Shown: positions 34,662 to 43,739 of the stretch, piece by piece
Layout: each line of letters begins with the position of its first letter
Numbering within the stretch: position 1 is the stretch's first letter
Assembly: GCF_033446685.1 (NCBI RefSeq)
Contig: NZ_JAWQLY010000001.1
Coordinates: forward strand, 450,730-514,729
DNA from: Modicisalibacter sp033446685
GTDB lineage: Bacteria; Pseudomonadota; Gammaproteobacteria; Pseudomonadales; Halomonadaceae
Direction: 5' to 3'
DNA length: 64,000 nucleotides
Translations under genes and position numbers: made by a program
The notes under the pieces: generated by a model
Seen by the model: the letters and a program-made list of their open reading frames with translations, nothing else
Databases searched by the model: none
What the model was told of the DNA's origin: nothing

Positions 34662-36916
34662 CGCTTGGCTCCTTGAGCGCCGCTACGCAGACGCTTGACG
34701 TCGATGACGTTGGGCAACTGCTGGATGCGCGCGAAGATCCGCCCCAGCGACTCGAGGCCATCGACTTCCAGATTGATGGTCATGCGCGCGACATTGTCGT
34801 CCTTGTCGGTGGCGGTATTGACGCCCATCACATTGACCTTGTCGTTGCTCAGCACGTTGGTCACGTCGCGCAGCAGGCCGGAGCGATCCCAGGCCTCGAT
34901 CTGCATGACCACCGGGTACTGGGTACGCGCCTGGTCGCCCCATTCGACGTCGACGATGCGCCCCGGCTCCTCGCTGCGCAGTTGCAGGATGTTGGGGCAG
35001 TCCTGGCGATGGATGGTCACGCCGCGGCCCTGGGTGATGTAACCGATGATCTGCTCGCCCGGTACCGGATGGCAGCAGTTGGCCATGGTGGTCTTGAGGT
35101 TGCCGACGCCGAGCACGGTGATGCCCTCGCCCGGCGTCTTGGCCGAGCGCTTGGGCTTGGCCAGCAGCCGATCGAGCTGCTCCTCGTCGTCGGTATCGCC
35201 GAACAGTTGCTGTGCCTGGTGCAGTACCTGGCCGATGCGCAGGTCGCCGGCGCCGATCGCGGCGTACATGTCGTCCGGGCTCTGGTAGTTGACCGCGCTG
35301 GCCAGCGTGGCGAGATCGAACCCCTCGAGATCCAGGCGCCGGAACTCCTTCTCGAAGAGCGCCCGCCCCTCGTCGAGATTCTGATCCCGCGCCTGGTGCT
35401 TGAACCACGACTGTATCTTGGCGCGCGCCCGCGAGGTCTTGACGAATCCCAGGCTGGGATTGAGCCAGTCGCGACTCGGTCCGCCCTTGGTGGCGTTGAG
35501 GATCTCGACCTGCTGACCGGTCTTGAGCCGGTAGGTCAACGGCACGATCCGCCCGTTGACCTTGGCACCACGGCAACGGTGGCCGATCTCGGTATGCACG
35601 CGATAGGCAAAGTCGATCGGTGTGGCCACCCGCGGCAGGTCGATGACATGCCCGTCGGGGGTAAACACGTAGATGCGATCCGGCGCGACGTCGCTCGACA
35701 GTCCTTCGCGCAGATCGCCGATATCGCCGACCTCGTCCTGCCACTCGAGCACCTGACGCAACCAGGCGATCTTCTCTTCGTAGCTGCGGCTCTTGCCGCC
35801 GACATCGTGGCCCTTGTAGCGCCAATGCGCGCAGACCCCTAGCTCGGCCTCTTCGTGCATGGCGAAGGTGCGGATCTGGATCTCCAGCACCTTGTTCTGC
35901 GGGCCGATCATTGCGGTATGCAACGACTGGTAGCCGTTCTTCTTGGGATTGGCGATGTAGTCGTCGAACTCGTTGGGCACGTGGTGCCAGCGCGAGTGGA
36001 CGATCCCCAGCGCGGTATAGCAGTCGGCGACCTCGGGCACCAGGATACGCACGGCGCGCACGTCGTAGACTTCCGAAAAATCGATGTGCTTGCGCTGCAT
36101 CTTGCGCCAGATCGAATAGATGTGCTTGGCCCGGCCGGTGACGTCGTAGCGGGCGATGCCGTGCTGGTCGAGCAGCGACTTGAGCGTGCCGACCACGTCC
36201 TGGATGTAGTGGTCGCGATCGACGCGCTTCTCGGCGAGCAGCTTGGCGATCGCCTTGTAGTCCACTTCGTGCAGGTAGCGAAACGACAGGTCCTCGAGTT
36301 CCCACTTGAGATGGCCGATGCCCAGCCGGTGAGCCAACGGCGCATAGATGTCGAACACCTCGCGGGCCACGCGCAGCTGCTTGTCGCGCGGCGCATCCTT
36401 GACCTGGCGCAGCGCGCAGGTGCGCTCGGCGATCTTGATCAGCGCGACGCGCACGTCGTCGATCATGGTCACCAGCATCTTGCGCAGGTTTTCCTGCTGG
36501 TTGTGCTGCGAGAGCCCCTGGCTGGGCGTCTGCTGCTGACTGATCGCGGCCATGTTGAGCACGCCGTCGATCAGCTTGGCGACGTTCGCGCCGAAGCGCT
36601 TCTCGATCGCCTCGAGCGCGATCAGCCCCTCGCGCACCGCGCGATACAACACGGCCGCCTCGAGTACCTCCTGGTCGAGGCGCAGCTCGCCGAGGATATC
36701 GGCCATCTCCAGCCCGGTGCGGAAACTCGAACCGTCCTCGAGCCAGGCCTTGTGCGGCTTCTCGGCCTCGCGGGCGAGCCGGTCGGCCAGCTCGCAGGCC
36801 ACTTTCATGCCGTCGACGTCGCGCAGCGCCACGTCGTCCTGCAGTCGCTCCAGCCAACGCGCGATGTCCACGCGCCCCTGGCCAGTCAGCGGCTGGTCTT
36901 CACGAACCTTGACCAT
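34658..36916 (-). CDS. relA: (p)ppGpp synthetase RelA
   Basis: A 752-residue long RSH protein. The N-terminal hydrolase-like domain lacks the HD metal motif (YRAVREGLI in its place), as in RelA rather than SpoT. The synthetase domain has YDVRAVRILV and NGYQSLHTAMIGP (about 285-350), then TGS (about 405-470), helical/CC and C-terminal ACT domains. RelA makes (p)ppGpp on ribosomes stalled by uncharged tRNA. It is followed by mazG with a 4-base overlap and preceded by rlmD after 63 bases. The same gene order is known from pseudomonads. Confidence 0.97.
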   Translation of the reverse strand: MVKVREDQPLTGQGRVDIARWLERLQDDVALRDVDGMKVACELADRLAREAEKPHKAWLEDGSSFRTGLEMADILGELRLDQEVLEAAVLYRAVREGLIALEAIEKRFGANVAKLIDGVLNMAAISQQQTPSQGLSQHNQQENLRKMLVTMIDDVRVALIKIAERTCALRQVKDAPRDKQLRVAREVFDIYAPLAHRLGIGHLKWELEDLSFRYLHEVDYKAIAKLLAEKRVDRDHYIQDVVGTLKSLLDQHGIARYDVTGRAKHIYSIWRKMQRKHIDFSEVYDVRAVRILVPEVADCYTALGIVHSRWHHVPNEFDDYIANPKKNGYQSLHTAMIGPQNKVLEIQIRTFAMHEEAELGVCAHWRYKGHDVGGKSRSYEEKIAWLRQVLEWQDEVGDIGDLREGLSSDVAPDRIYVFTPDGHVIDLPRVATPIDFAYRVHTEIGHRCRGAKVNGRIVPLTYRLKTGQQVEILNATKGGPSRDWLNPSLGFVKTSRARAKIQSWFKHQARDQNLDEGRALFEKEFRRLDLEGFDLATLASAVNYQSPDDMYAAIGAGDLRIGQVLHQAQQLFGDTDDEEQLDRLLAKPKRSAKTPGEGITVLGVGNLKTTMANCCHPVPGEQIIGYITQGRGVTIHRQDCPNILQLRSEEPGRIVDVEWGDQARTQYPVVMQIEAWDRSGLLRDVTNVLSNDKVNVMGVNTATDKDDNVARMTINLEVDGLESLGRIFARIQQLPNVIDVKRLRSGAQGAKR

Positions 36917-36979
36917 CGCCTCGGGTTCCTCCCGTCGTTGTTCTATTGCATCGCATCGTCGCCGAGCCCGAGTCGCCGG

Positions 36980-38398
36980 TTAGCGATGCGTGTCGCGCCG
37001 AGCATCGCGCTCGAAGAGTACCAGCGACTCGAGATGCGCCGTCTGCACGAACATGTCGGCGACCGCCGTGCGGCTGATGCGGTAACCGGCACGCACGAGA
37101 CGTGCCGCATCGCGCGCCAGCGTGGCCGGATCACAGGCCACATAGAGTACTCGTGCGATGCCGCTGGCCGCCAACGCTCGGCATACCGCCTCGGCGCCTT
37201 CACGAGGCGGGTCGAGTACCACCAGATCCGGTCGCGGCTCGAGATCGGGCGGCGCGGCCAGGTCGGCCTGGCACGCCACGACATTCGTCAGGGCGTTGCG
37301 CCGAGCGTTGTCGCGCAGGCGCTCAACCATCGCCGGGCTGCCCTCCACGGCGGTCACTTCAGCGGCATGCAGGGCCAGCGGCAGCGAAAAATTGCCCACT
37401 CCGGCAAACAGATCGAGCACGCGTTCCTCGCCGCTCAATGCCAGCCAGTCGAGCGCCGTATCGACCATCAACTGGTTGACCTCGGCATTGATCTGCAGGA
37501 AGTCGCCGGGCGCATAACTCAGGCTTAGCCGGCGCTCGTCGCAGGTCAAGGCATGGCCGGTCAAACCATTGCAGGCCAAACCATAATCGAGCTCGACCGG
37601 TTCGCCGAGCCAGCGCCAGGTCGGCGACTCGCGGCCCACCAGCCAGGCGACATGCACGTCGTGGGCCTCTCCCCAGGCCTGCCAGGCATGCGCGTCGGCG
37701 GGGTTGTCGCGCAATTGGCGCACCACCACGACGCGCAGGCGATCGCCGGCAAGCAGCTCGAGATGACCGACGTGGCGTGGCGCGTCGAGACTGGCGAGCT
37801 GCTCGCGCAGCGGCGCTATCAACGCCTCGAGCTGCGGTACCAGGATCGTACAGCTGTCGATATCCACCAGATGATGGCTGGCCCGGGCGCGAAAGCCCAG
37901 ATGCACATCGCCGTCGCTGTCGAGCTTGACGCCGAGCCGCGCCCGCCTGCGATAACCGAGACCGGCTCCCGCCAGCAGCGAGGGCGGCTCGGCCAGCTCG
38001 ATTCCCTGGCGACTCAACTGCTCGATGAGCACCTCACGCTTATGTCGCCGCTGTGCCGCCAGCGCCAGGTGCTGCAGGTCGCAACCGCCGCACTGCGCAT
38101 AATGCGGACACGGCGGCGTGGCGCGCTCGGGCGAGCGCTGCAGCCAGCGACGCACATGGGCTTCGTCGAAACGCTTGCGGCGGCGATGCACGGCGATCTC
38201 CACATGCTCGCCGGGCAATGCGCCGCTGACGAACAGGGTCTTGCCGTCGGCGCCACGCGCCACGCCGCGTCCTTCGTGGGAGAGTCGCTCGATAAGCACG
38301 CCGTGCTCGGGCAAGGCGGCATCGTCGGGCGCAGGGGCGGTAGTCGCTGCGGTCGGCCGCGTCGGGCGCGCGGGCCGTTTCTTTCCCAACATGGCCAT
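36980..38398 (-). CDS. rlmD: 23S rRNA (uracil-1939-C5) methyltransferase RlmD
   Basis: A 472-residue SAM methyltransferase. A TRAM domain (about 28-85) follows a Lys/Pro/Ala-rich leader. The iron-sulfur cysteines are C97, C103, C106 and C183. The SAM motif VLDLFAGVGNFSLPLA is near 325, DPPREGA near 400, and the nucleophile is C422 in YVACDP. ATG 38398 lies 2 bases after the cysM stop; the frame is open further upstream inside cysM but the translation there is not protein-like. RlmD methylates U1939 (E. coli numbering) of 23S rRNA. Confidence 0.95.
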   Translation of the reverse strand: MAMLGKKRPARPTRPTAATTAPAPDDAALPEHGVLIERLSHEGRGVARGADGKTLFVSGALPGEHVEIAVHRRRKRFDEAHVRRWLQRSPERATPPCPHYAQCGGCDLQHLALAAQRRHKREVLIEQLSRQGIELAEPPSLLAGAGLGYRRRARLGVKLDSDGDVHLGFRARASHHLVDIDSCTILVPQLEALIAPLREQLASLDAPRHVGHLELLAGDRLRVVVVRQLRDNPADAHAWQAWGEAHDVHVAWLVGRESPTWRWLGEPVELDYGLACNGLTGHALTCDERRLSLSYAPGDFLQINAEVNQLMVDTALDWLALSGEERVLDLFAGVGNFSLPLALHAAEVTAVEGSPAMVERLRDNARRNALTNVVACQADLAAPPDLEPRPDLVVLDPPREGAEAVCRALAASGIARVLYVACDPATLARDAARLVRAGYRISRTAVADMFVQTAHLESLVLFERDARRDTHR

Positions 38399-38400
38399 GT

Positions 38401-39297
38401 TTAGACGCCGGGCGCGAACAGGCCCGTCGACAGGTAGCGATCGCCCCGGTCGCAGACGATGAACGCGATCACGGCATTCTCGAGGCGTTCGGCAATGCGC
38501 AGCGCTCCGGCCAACGCGCCACCCGACGAGACGCCGGCGAAGATTCCCTCCTCGCGAGCCAGGCGACGCATGTGCTCCTCGGCCTCGTGCTGGCCGATAT
38601 CGAGTACGCTGTCGACCAGCGAGGCATCGAAGATGCTCGGCAGGTAGGCCTCGGGCCAGCGACGAATGCCGGCGATACTCGCGCCGTCGGACGGCTGCAG
38701 GCCAACGATCTGCACCTGGGGGCTGACCTCCTTGAGATAGCGCGATACACCCATGATGGTTCCGGTGGTGCCCATCGAGCTGACGAAGTGGGTCAGCGTG
38801 CCCTCGGTCTGACGCCACAGCTCCGGGCCGGTGCCGCGATAGTGCGCCAACGGATTGTCGGGGTTGGCGAACTGGTTGAGCGGCTTGCCCTCGCCCTCGG
38901 CGACCATGCGGTCGGCCAGGTCGCGGGCGCCTTCCATGCCCTCCTGCTTGGTCACCGTGATCAGCTCGGCGCCGTAGGCGGCCATCGCCTGCTTGCGCTC
39001 CCCGGTGGCGCTGTCGGGCATGATCAGCACCATTCGGTAACCCTTGATCGCCGCGGCCATCGCCAGGGCGATGCCGGTGTTGCCCGAGGTCGCCTCGATC
39101 AGGGTATCGCCGGGCTTGATCTCACCGCGGGCCTCGGCCTGGCGGATCATCGACAAAGCCGGACGGTCCTTGACCGAGCCCGCGGGGTTGTCGCCTTCCA
39201 GCTTGGCCAGCAGGATGTTGTTGCGGCCGGCCGTGATGCGCTGCAGACGCACCAGCGGCGTGTTACCGACCGTGTCTTCGAGAGTGGGAAATTCCAT
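38401..39297 (-). CDS. cysM: Cysteine synthase B
   Basis: A 298-residue PLP enzyme of the O-acetylserine sulfhydrylase family. K43 in SVKDRPA is the PLP-binding lysine; TSGNTGIALAMAAAIKGY (about 70-86), the phosphate loop SSMGTTGTIMG (about 175) and GVSSGGALAGAL follow. CysM-type proteins have RPA after SVKD and can use thiosulfate. It is followed by rlmD after 2 bases and divergent from gacS (139 bases), matching the cysM/gacS layout known in pseudomonads. Confidence 0.95.
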   Translation of the reverse strand: MEFPTLEDTVGNTPLVRLQRITAGRNNILLAKLEGDNPAGSVKDRPALSMIRQAEARGEIKPGDTLIEATSGNTGIALAMAAAIKGYRMVLIMPDSATGERKQAMAAYGAELITVTKQEGMEGARDLADRMVAEGEGKPLNQFANPDNPLAHYRGTGPELWRQTEGTLTHFVSSMGTTGTIMGVSRYLKEVSPQVQIVGLQPSDGASIAGIRRWPEAYLPSIFDASLVDSVLDIGQHEAEEHMRRLAREEGIFAGVSSGGALAGALRIAERLENAVIAFIVCDRGDRYLSTGLFAPGV

Positions 39298-39436
39298 CTA
39301 CGCTTCCTTTAAGCCCATCGCCAGCGACCGCATCCCTGTACGACCCGGACCGCAGCGATAAAAATTACTCGCATTATATCCTTGCCATCCGGCACTGGAC
39401 AGGCAGACTGCCCGGCTATGGCATACTCTGCGCATC

Positions 39437-42142
39437 ATGTCGTCAACGAGAAGCCTAATGTCTTTGCGTCTTCGCCTGTGTCTCGTTCTGCTGGTCGCGC
39501 CGCTACTGCTGCTGTTGCTGTTCGGCGTTTGGCAATTGCAGCAGGACGCAGAGCTTCGCCGCACCGCGCTGACTTCACGGCTGACCGATAGCCTGGCCCT
39601 GCTGCGCGACCCAGCCGCACAGGATCCGCGGGCCGAAGCCAACAGGCTGGCATTACGCCTGCTGAGCCTCGATGAAGTACGCGGGGCGACCCTCCGATCG
39701 CACGACGGCCAGCTTCTCAATCATGTCGGCACGGTACGGCCCGTGTCGGCAGGTCCTCCCCGAGCGGGCCTCATCCAACACGCCGAGCGCTGGCATCTTC
39801 AGCTACCGCTGACGACTCGCAATGATCCTCAATCGCCGTTGTGGCTCGACTTGACGCTGCGCGACGGCGTGTTCGATCTGGCCTATTACCGGCAATTGAC
39901 CCGGTTCATGCTCGCCTGGCTGGCGGCGGCATTGTTGCTTGGCGGGCTCTGCTATCTGCTTTATCGGCGCCTGTTCGCCACCCTGGACGATCAGCGCGAC
40001 GCCCTGCAACGGCTTTATGCCGGCGACTACGAGTTCCGCCTGCGGCCTGGCGGCGCCCGTGAGCTGACGACCACCAGCACCGCGATCAACGCACTCGGCG
40101 AGCATCTTCAGGCCGCCCAGGAGGACATGCGCCAGCAGGTCGAACAGGCCACCGCCGATCTGCGCGAATCGATGGATACCATCGAGATCCAGAACATCGA
40201 GCTCGATGGGGCACGCCGCCGGGCGCTGGAAGCCAACCGCGTCAAATCGCAGTTCCTCGCCAACATGAGCCATGAGATCCGCACCCCGCTCAACGGCATC
40301 ATCGGCTTTTGCCGGCTGTTGGGGCGCAGTCAACTGGACGATCATCAGCGCGAATGGCTCAAGCACATCGAAATGGCCTCGACCAACTTGCTGTCGCTGA
40401 TCAACGATATCCTCGACTTCTCGAAGATCGAAGCCGGCAAGCTGCGGCTCGCCTCGGTCGAGCTGGACATGGCCGAACTGGTCGACGAGGTGCTCGTTCT
40501 GCAGGCTCCCGATGCCCAGCAGAAAGACCTGCAGCTGCTGAGCCTGGTCTACGACGACGTGCCCCGGGCCCTGCTCGGCGATCCGCTGCGCATCAAGCAG
40601 GTGCTCACCAACCTGGTACACAACGCCGTGAAGTTCACCGAGCGTGGCGAAGTGATCGTGCGCGTTCAGGTCGAGGGATCGCTGGGCAGCAAAACCACGC
40701 TCAGCGTCAGGATCAGTGACACCGGCCCGGGGCTGGCCGACGACGTGCGTCAGCATCTGTTCCAGCCGTTCACCCAGAGTTCGACGGTCAGCTCCAGCCA
40801 TGTCAGCGGTACCGGCCTGGGGCTGATGATCTGCAAGCAACTGGTCGAGCAGATGGGGGGCGATATCGTCGCCGACACGCAACCGGTACAGGGCACGACC
40901 TTCACCGTCTCGCTGCCCTTGCGTATCGCCCCGCGCGCCGTGCAACGTCCGCCGGCCATCGACCTCGACGCCGTGCGCATCGCGATCCATGAGCCGCACA
41001 CCCTGACACGCCAGGCCCTCGCGCACCTGCTGCGCGGCTGGGGCGCCGAGGTTCAGATACTGACCGCGCCGCCCACCGCCGAGGGGCTCGCCACGGGTAC
41101 TCAACTGGTCATCGTGGCACTCAGCCAGGGCGGTCTTGGCGCTCAGGTATCGCGGCTCCGCCAGCAGCTCGGCACGCTGCCCTGTCGCCTGCTGCTATTG
41201 GTCAATGGCGAGCCGCAAACCACCGACGAAGCGCTCGCCCTGCCCGAGGGCGCCCGGTTGTTCTACAAACCGCTGACCCGGACCCGGCTGGCCCAGGCGC
41301 TCAAGCCGCTGCTCAGCGATACGCCTACCGCCCTTTTGACCCATGCGCCCCTCGATCAGGAACCCGCCCCCCTCGATCAGGAACCCGGCAAGCCCTGGGT
41401 GCTGGCGGTCGACGACATCGAGACCAACCGCCTGCTGGTGGGCGAGCTGCTGAGCCAGCTCGGCGTCGCCAGCGTACTGGCTGAAAGCGGCGAGGAAGCG
41501 CTGGCGCTGGCGAGCGGCCAGCACTTCGACCTGGTGTTGATGGACATTCGCATGCCGGGCATGAGTGGGTTGGAGACGATGACGGCGCTACGCCGCCTGG
41601 GCGGCGCCTGGGCCCACTGTCCGTTCGTCGCGTTGACCGCCCATGCCATGCCCGACGACTCGCAGGAATTGATCGATGCCGGGATGCAGGCGGTGCTCAC
41701 CAAACCGCTGGATACCGATGCGCTCGAGGACTTGCTCGCCAATTATCTGGGCCTGACGCTGTCGGCGCCGGCACGGCCCGACACCACCGCACCCCGCGTC
41801 GACGACGAATTGCCGGTGATCGATGAAGAGCTGGGCGTGACCCTCGCCGGTGGCCGTCAGGAATTGGCCGAGCGCATGCTGGAAGGCTTGCTCGAGAGCC
41901 TCGACGATAGCGAGGCCGAGCTTAGGGACAGCTACTCGGCCAACGACACCACGGCGTTTCTCGATGCCGTGCATCATCTCAACGGCGCTTGCCGCTACTG
42001 CGGCGTGCCGCAACTGGCGCTGGTCGCCGAGACCCTGGAATCGCGCCTGCGAGCTCAGGGCATCGAGGCGGTCGACGATGTGTTCGTCACCCTGCTGGAG
42101 GCGATGCAGCGTTTGCGCGACTGGCAGGCCACGCAGGCCTAG
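39437..42142 (+). CDS. gacS: Hybrid sensor histidine kinase GacS/BarA
   Basis: A 901-residue membrane kinase. Domains: transmembrane helix about 13-30, periplasmic sensor about 31-155, second helix about 157-178, HAMP about 180-235, HisKA with H279 in NMSHEIRTPLNG, HATPase_c about 385-505, a receiver-like domain about 515-625 lacking the phospho-Asp (LVIVALSQGG), a true receiver with D703 in LMDIRMPG, and C-terminal Hpt with H846 in HHLNGACRYC. The order fits BarA/GacS, which phosphorylates GacA/UvrY to induce regulatory RNAs that titrate CsrA/RsmA. Translation may begin at ATG 39458, which has a better ribosome-binding site (GAGAAG). Converges with pdxJ. Confidence 0.93.
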   Translation: MSSTRSLMSLRLRLCLVLLVAPLLLLLLFGVWQLQQDAELRRTALTSRLTDSLALLRDPAAQDPRAEANRLALRLLSLDEVRGATLRSHDGQLLNHVGTVRPVSAGPPRAGLIQHAERWHLQLPLTTRNDPQSPLWLDLTLRDGVFDLAYYRQLTRFMLAWLAAALLLGGLCYLLYRRLFATLDDQRDALQRLYAGDYEFRLRPGGARELTTTSTAINALGEHLQAAQEDMRQQVEQATADLRESMDTIEIQNIELDGARRRALEANRVKSQFLANMSHEIRTPLNGIIGFCRLLGRSQLDDHQREWLKHIEMASTNLLSLINDILDFSKIEAGKLRLASVELDMAELVDEVLVLQAPDAQQKDLQLLSLVYDDVPRALLGDPLRIKQVLTNLVHNAVKFTERGEVIVRVQVEGSLGSKTTLSVRISDTGPGLADDVRQHLFQPFTQSSTVSSSHVSGTGLGLMICKQLVEQMGGDIVADTQPVQGTTFTVSLPLRIAPRAVQRPPAIDLDAVRIAIHEPHTLTRQALAHLLRGWGAEVQILTAPPTAEGLATGTQLVIVALSQGGLGAQVSRLRQQLGTLPCRLLLLVNGEPQTTDEALALPEGARLFYKPLTRTRLAQALKPLLSDTPTALLTHAPLDQEPAPLDQEPGKPWVLAVDDIETNRLLVGELLSQLGVASVLAESGEEALALASGQHFDLVLMDIRMPGMSGLETMTALRRLGGAWAHCPFVALTAHAMPDDSQELIDAGMQAVLTKPLDTDALEDLLANYLGLTLSAPARPDTTAPRVDDELPVIDEELGVTLAGGRQELAERMLEGLLESLDDSEAELRDSYSANDTTAFLDAVHHLNGACRYCGVPQLALVAETLESRLRAQGIEAVDDVFVTLLEAMQRLRDWQATQA
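41345..41386 (+). repeat. Tandem 21-bp repeat in gacS linker
   Basis: Two adjacent in-frame 21-base copies encode APLDQEP twice, in the linker between the degenerate and the true receiver domain. Copies differ only at silent third positions. A recent duplication of a flexible linker is likely. Confidence 0.85.
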
Positions 42143-42199
42143 CGCGACGCCTGCGGCATGCCTCCCGTCGGGTCGAGCTGCCGGCCATTGGCGCCGCGG

Positions 42200-42991
42200 C
42201 TAGTGGGCTTCGCCGTGATCGTGTCCGTGGCCGTCGTCCAGCGCCGCCACGAAACCGGCCTCGTAGCCGGCGATGGCCAGGCGCTTCATCTCGGCGACGG
42301 CTTCCTTGAGCCCCACGAACAATGCACGGGAGATGATTGCATGGCCGATGTTGAGTTCGTTGAGCCCGGGTATGGCGGCGATCGCCTCGACATTGTGGTA
42401 ATTGAGACCGTGCCCGGCATTGACCACCAGCCCCAGTTCGAGGGCCAGCTCGGCGGCCGCCGCGACCCGTCCATGTTCGATGCGCGCGGTCTCGCCACGG
42501 GCTTCGGCATAGGCGCCGGTATGCAACTCGACGACCGGAGCGCCGGTCTCGAAAGCGGCGCGAATCTGTTCCGGCTCGGGGTCGATGAACAGTGACACCT
42601 CGCAACCGGCGGCGGTCAGCCGTTCGCAGGCCGCGGCGATCGCGGCACGCGAACCGACCACATCCAGCCCGCCCTCGGTGGTCAGCTCTTCACGCTTTTC
42701 GGGTACCAGGCAGACATGCGCCGGGCGTACGCGCTCGGCGAATGCGATCATCTCCTCGGTGACCGCCATTTCCAGATTCATGTGCGTGTTGAGCATGTCG
42801 GCCAGGCGCACCACATCGGCGTCCTGAATATGCCGCCGATCCTCGCGAAGATGCAGGGTAATTCCGTCGGCGCCGGCTTCTTCGGCCAGCAACGCGGCCT
42901 GGACCGGGTCAGGATAGCGCGTGCCGCGCGCCTGTCGCAGGGTGGCGATATGGTCGATGTTGACGCCGAGCAGGATCCGCGGGGGCTGCAT
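42200..42991 (-). CDS. pdxJ: Pyridoxine 5'-phosphate synthase
   Basis: A 263-residue TIM-barrel enzyme. It starts with GVNIDHIATLRQARGTRYPDP, followed by ADGITLHLREDRRHI and, near 185-200, VNAGHGLNYHN. PdxJ condenses 1-deoxyxylulose 5-phosphate with 3-amino-1-hydroxyacetone phosphate in vitamin B6 synthesis. The C-terminal tail is His/Asp-rich (HGHDHGEAH), which could bind metal and is not part of the conserved enzyme. Last gene of the rpoE-to-pdxJ run, 44 bases after recO. Confidence 0.96.
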   Translation of the reverse strand: MQPPRILLGVNIDHIATLRQARGTRYPDPVQAALLAEEAGADGITLHLREDRRHIQDADVVRLADMLNTHMNLEMAVTEEMIAFAERVRPAHVCLVPEKREELTTEGGLDVVGSRAAIAAACERLTAAGCEVSLFIDPEPEQIRAAFETGAPVVELHTGAYAEARGETARIEHGRVAAAAELALELGLVVNAGHGLNYHNVEAIAAIPGLNELNIGHAIISRALFVGLKEAVAEMKRLAIAGYEAGFVAALDDGHGHDHGEAH

Positions 42992-43035
42992 GCTTGTCTC
43001 CTTGGTAGGGCTGGATCGGGAAGAAATGCGCTCAA

Positions 43036-43734
43036 TCAGTGTCGCCGACGTGCAGCCAGCTGTCGCATCAATTCGCGTGAGCGCAGCGGCGTCGTCCCCA
43101 GCAGCGGCGCCAGCGCCGCTCGCGTCAGCGACTTGGCGACGCCCGCCAGCCCCGGGCTCGCCCAGTCGCCCTGGGCGAGCAGACGCAGGGTGCGACCGTC
43201 GATGCCCGATTCGTCATCGGAGCGCTGGAAGTGACGTTGCGAGGCGCGATAGACATAGCGCGCCTGAGGGTCCAGTTCACGCTCGTCCAGATCGCGGAAA
43301 ACCGGTTCGGCGTCGAGCGCCTCGAGCAGGGTGATTTCGAGCCGGCGCAACGCCGACGCGCGACGCGCCGGGGTCGGCAGCTCGCCGAGCAGTGCCGAAT
43401 AGAAGGCAAACACCTCGGCGACCGGCAGCAGCGGCGGCAACAGGCGGGTCAACAGCTCGTTGGCATACAGACCGCACAGTAGCCCCTCTCCCGCCAGCAG
43501 GCTCGCCGAGCCGCCGGATTCCATCAGCCGCAAGCGCTTGAGCTCGTTGTTGCCGCTCCAGGTGACATGCAGCGGCGCGAACGGCTGGAGTCGCGAACGA
43601 CTCTTGCTCCCGGCACGCTGCACGCCCTGGGCGACCGCGCGTACCCGGCCGTGCTCCAGGGTGAGCAGATCGACCAGCGCACTGGTCTCTCGATAGGGAC
43701 GCTTGTGCAACAGATACGCCGGCTGGGGCTGCAT
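43036..43734 (-). CDS. recO: DNA repair protein RecO
   Basis: A 232-residue protein with an N-terminal OB fold (PAYLLHKRPYRETSALVDLLT, then GRVRAVAQGVQR) and a helical C-terminal domain with ANELLTRLLPP. RecO with RecR loads RecA on SSB-coated gaps. ATG 43734 is favoured; a TTG at 43743 that overlaps the era stop would add MSG. Directly downstream of era, as in many gammaproteobacteria. Confidence 0.93.
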   Translation of the reverse strand: MQPQPAYLLHKRPYRETSALVDLLTLEHGRVRAVAQGVQRAGSKSRSRLQPFAPLHVTWSGNNELKRLRLMESGGSASLLAGEGLLCGLYANELLTRLLPPLLPVAEVFAFYSALLGELPTPARRASALRRLEITLLEALDAEPVFRDLDERELDPQARYVYRASQRHFQRSDDESGIDGRTLRLLAQGDWASPGLAGVAKSLTRAALAPLLGTTPLRSRELMRQLAARRRH

Positions 43735-43739
43735 GCCGC

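Noticed and set aside
34683..36857. A 724-codon minus-strand frame out of phase within relA
   Set aside because: Extremely Arg/Ala/Gly/Pro-rich; relA is intact in the neighbouring frame.
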